A DNA stretch of 6,064 bases from Weeksellaceae bacterium (GTDB lineage: Bacteria > Bacteroidota > Bacteroidia > Flavobacteriales > Weeksellaceae), in the NCBI GenBank assembly GCA_022701475.1, contig JAKOOI010000326.1, forward strand, positions 1-6,064. The letters run 5' to 3'. Under the pieces are notes generated by a model. That model saw only the letters and a program-made list of their open reading frames with translations, did no database searches and was not told where the DNA came from. Shown in pieces: positions 5,916-6,064 of the stretch (position 1 is its first letter; the number at the start of each line of letters is the position of its first letter). Position numbers and translations under genes: made by a program.

Positions 5916-5948
5916 AAAAAAAAGGTGGTTTAAAGATCATTAAACCAC
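5916..5948 (-). terminator. Intrinsic terminator of the LuxR-type gene
   Basis: On the minus strand, GTGGTTTAA and TTAAACCAC form a perfect 9-bp stem with a 6-base loop, followed after one C by eight T's (5923 to 5916). The stem begins inside the last codons of the LuxR-type gene, and its stop codon lies in the loop-proximal part of the hairpin. This is the clearest terminator in the window. Confidence 0.85.
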
Positions 5949-6064
5949 TTGTAAATATCAACTGTTGACGCTATGCTCAATTTTTTTCTCAGCCTGTTTT
6001 TGCGGTTCTGTATGGCTTTCGGAGTAACGAAAGTGTATGTTGCAATTTCTTTGGTGGTTAAATT
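5930..6064 (-). CDS. LuxR-type transcriptional regulator, C-terminal fragment
   Basis: Only the last 44 residues of this gene are inside the window; it continues past the right edge. They form the end of a GerE/LuxR-type helix-turn-helix DNA-binding domain: LTTKEIATYTFVTPKAIQNR (2-21) covers the scaffold and turn, with the recognition helix around TPKAIQNRKNRLRKKL (14-29), followed by a short tail ending WFNDL. The pattern resembles regulators of Flavobacteriia in which this domain ends a TPR-containing or response-regulator protein, but the N-terminal part that would decide this is not visible. The gene ends in its own intrinsic terminator, so it is probably not co-transcribed with the FrnE-like operon 277 bp downstream. 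Confidence 0.85.
   Translation of the reverse strand, partial: NLTTKEIATYTFVTPKAIQNRKNRLRKKLSIASTVDIYKWFNDL

Larger units (their letters stand above)
5653..5929. other. Intergenic region between LuxR-type gene and operon
   Basis: This 277-bp region holds the leader and promoter candidate of the minus-strand operon, a near-palindrome, a large inverted repeat and the T tract of the terminator of the LuxR-type gene. A plus-strand frame of 46 codons (5755-5895) exists but is unrecognised; it overlaps the left arm and most of the spacer of the inverted repeat, and I do not call it a gene. Confidence 0.6.

Overview
The window looks like chromosomal DNA from a Bacteroidota bacterium, most likely a Chryseobacterium-like member of the Weeksellaceae. 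The protein sequences resemble that group as I remember it. Two matches to the Bacteroidota -7 promoter consensus (TAnnTTTG) lie upstream of minus-strand genes, and starts are preceded by A/T-rich leaders rather than Shine-Dalgarno sequences. Base composition is roughly mid-40s percent GC, estimated by eye. The genus is inference; the phylum is better supported.

Left part (1-434): no gene I can support. It holds a small hairpin near 55-70 and several short minus-strand open stretches that read like protein but change frame, possibly a decayed gene.

Plus-strand block (435-3649): a DNA repair pair. An 815-residue Lhr-Core-type DEXH helicase (ligase-associated family) is followed by PdeM, the Mn-type metallophosphoesterase of the same gene cluster. 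In other bacteria these two sit with an ATP-dependent DNA ligase and a beta-lactamase-fold exonuclease; neither is in this window. The 107-bp gap between helicase and PdeM is filled almost exactly by a 34-codon reading frame of unknown reality.

Convergent gap (3650-3792): separates the plus-strand repair pair from a minus-strand operon. No intrinsic terminator is evident.

Minus-strand operon (5652 down to 3793): a FrnE-like DsbA-family oxidoreductase with a cysteine-rich tail, then an MTA/SAH-nucleosidase-like phosphorylase-superfamily enzyme, then a PaiA-like N-acetyltransferase. Gaps are 44 and 7 bp. A good promoter candidate lies upstream of the nucleosidase, so the last two genes may also form their own unit. 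The nucleosidase and PaiA-like pair could be linked through polyamine metabolism, because polyamine synthesis releases methylthioadenosine and PaiA acetylates polyamines; this is inference.

Right part (5653-6064): a 277-bp intergenic region with a promoter candidate for the operon, an 18-bp near-palindrome beside it, a large inverted repeat (two 18-base arms, 17 pairs, 38-base spacer), and a strong intrinsic terminator. The terminator serves a minus-strand gene that enters from the right edge; only its last 44 residues, a LuxR-type helix-turn-helix, are visible.

No rRNA, tRNA, CRISPR array, insertion sequence or complete new system was found. The most unusual items are the inverted repeat, the gap-filling small frame and the three-cysteine tail of the FrnE-like protein.
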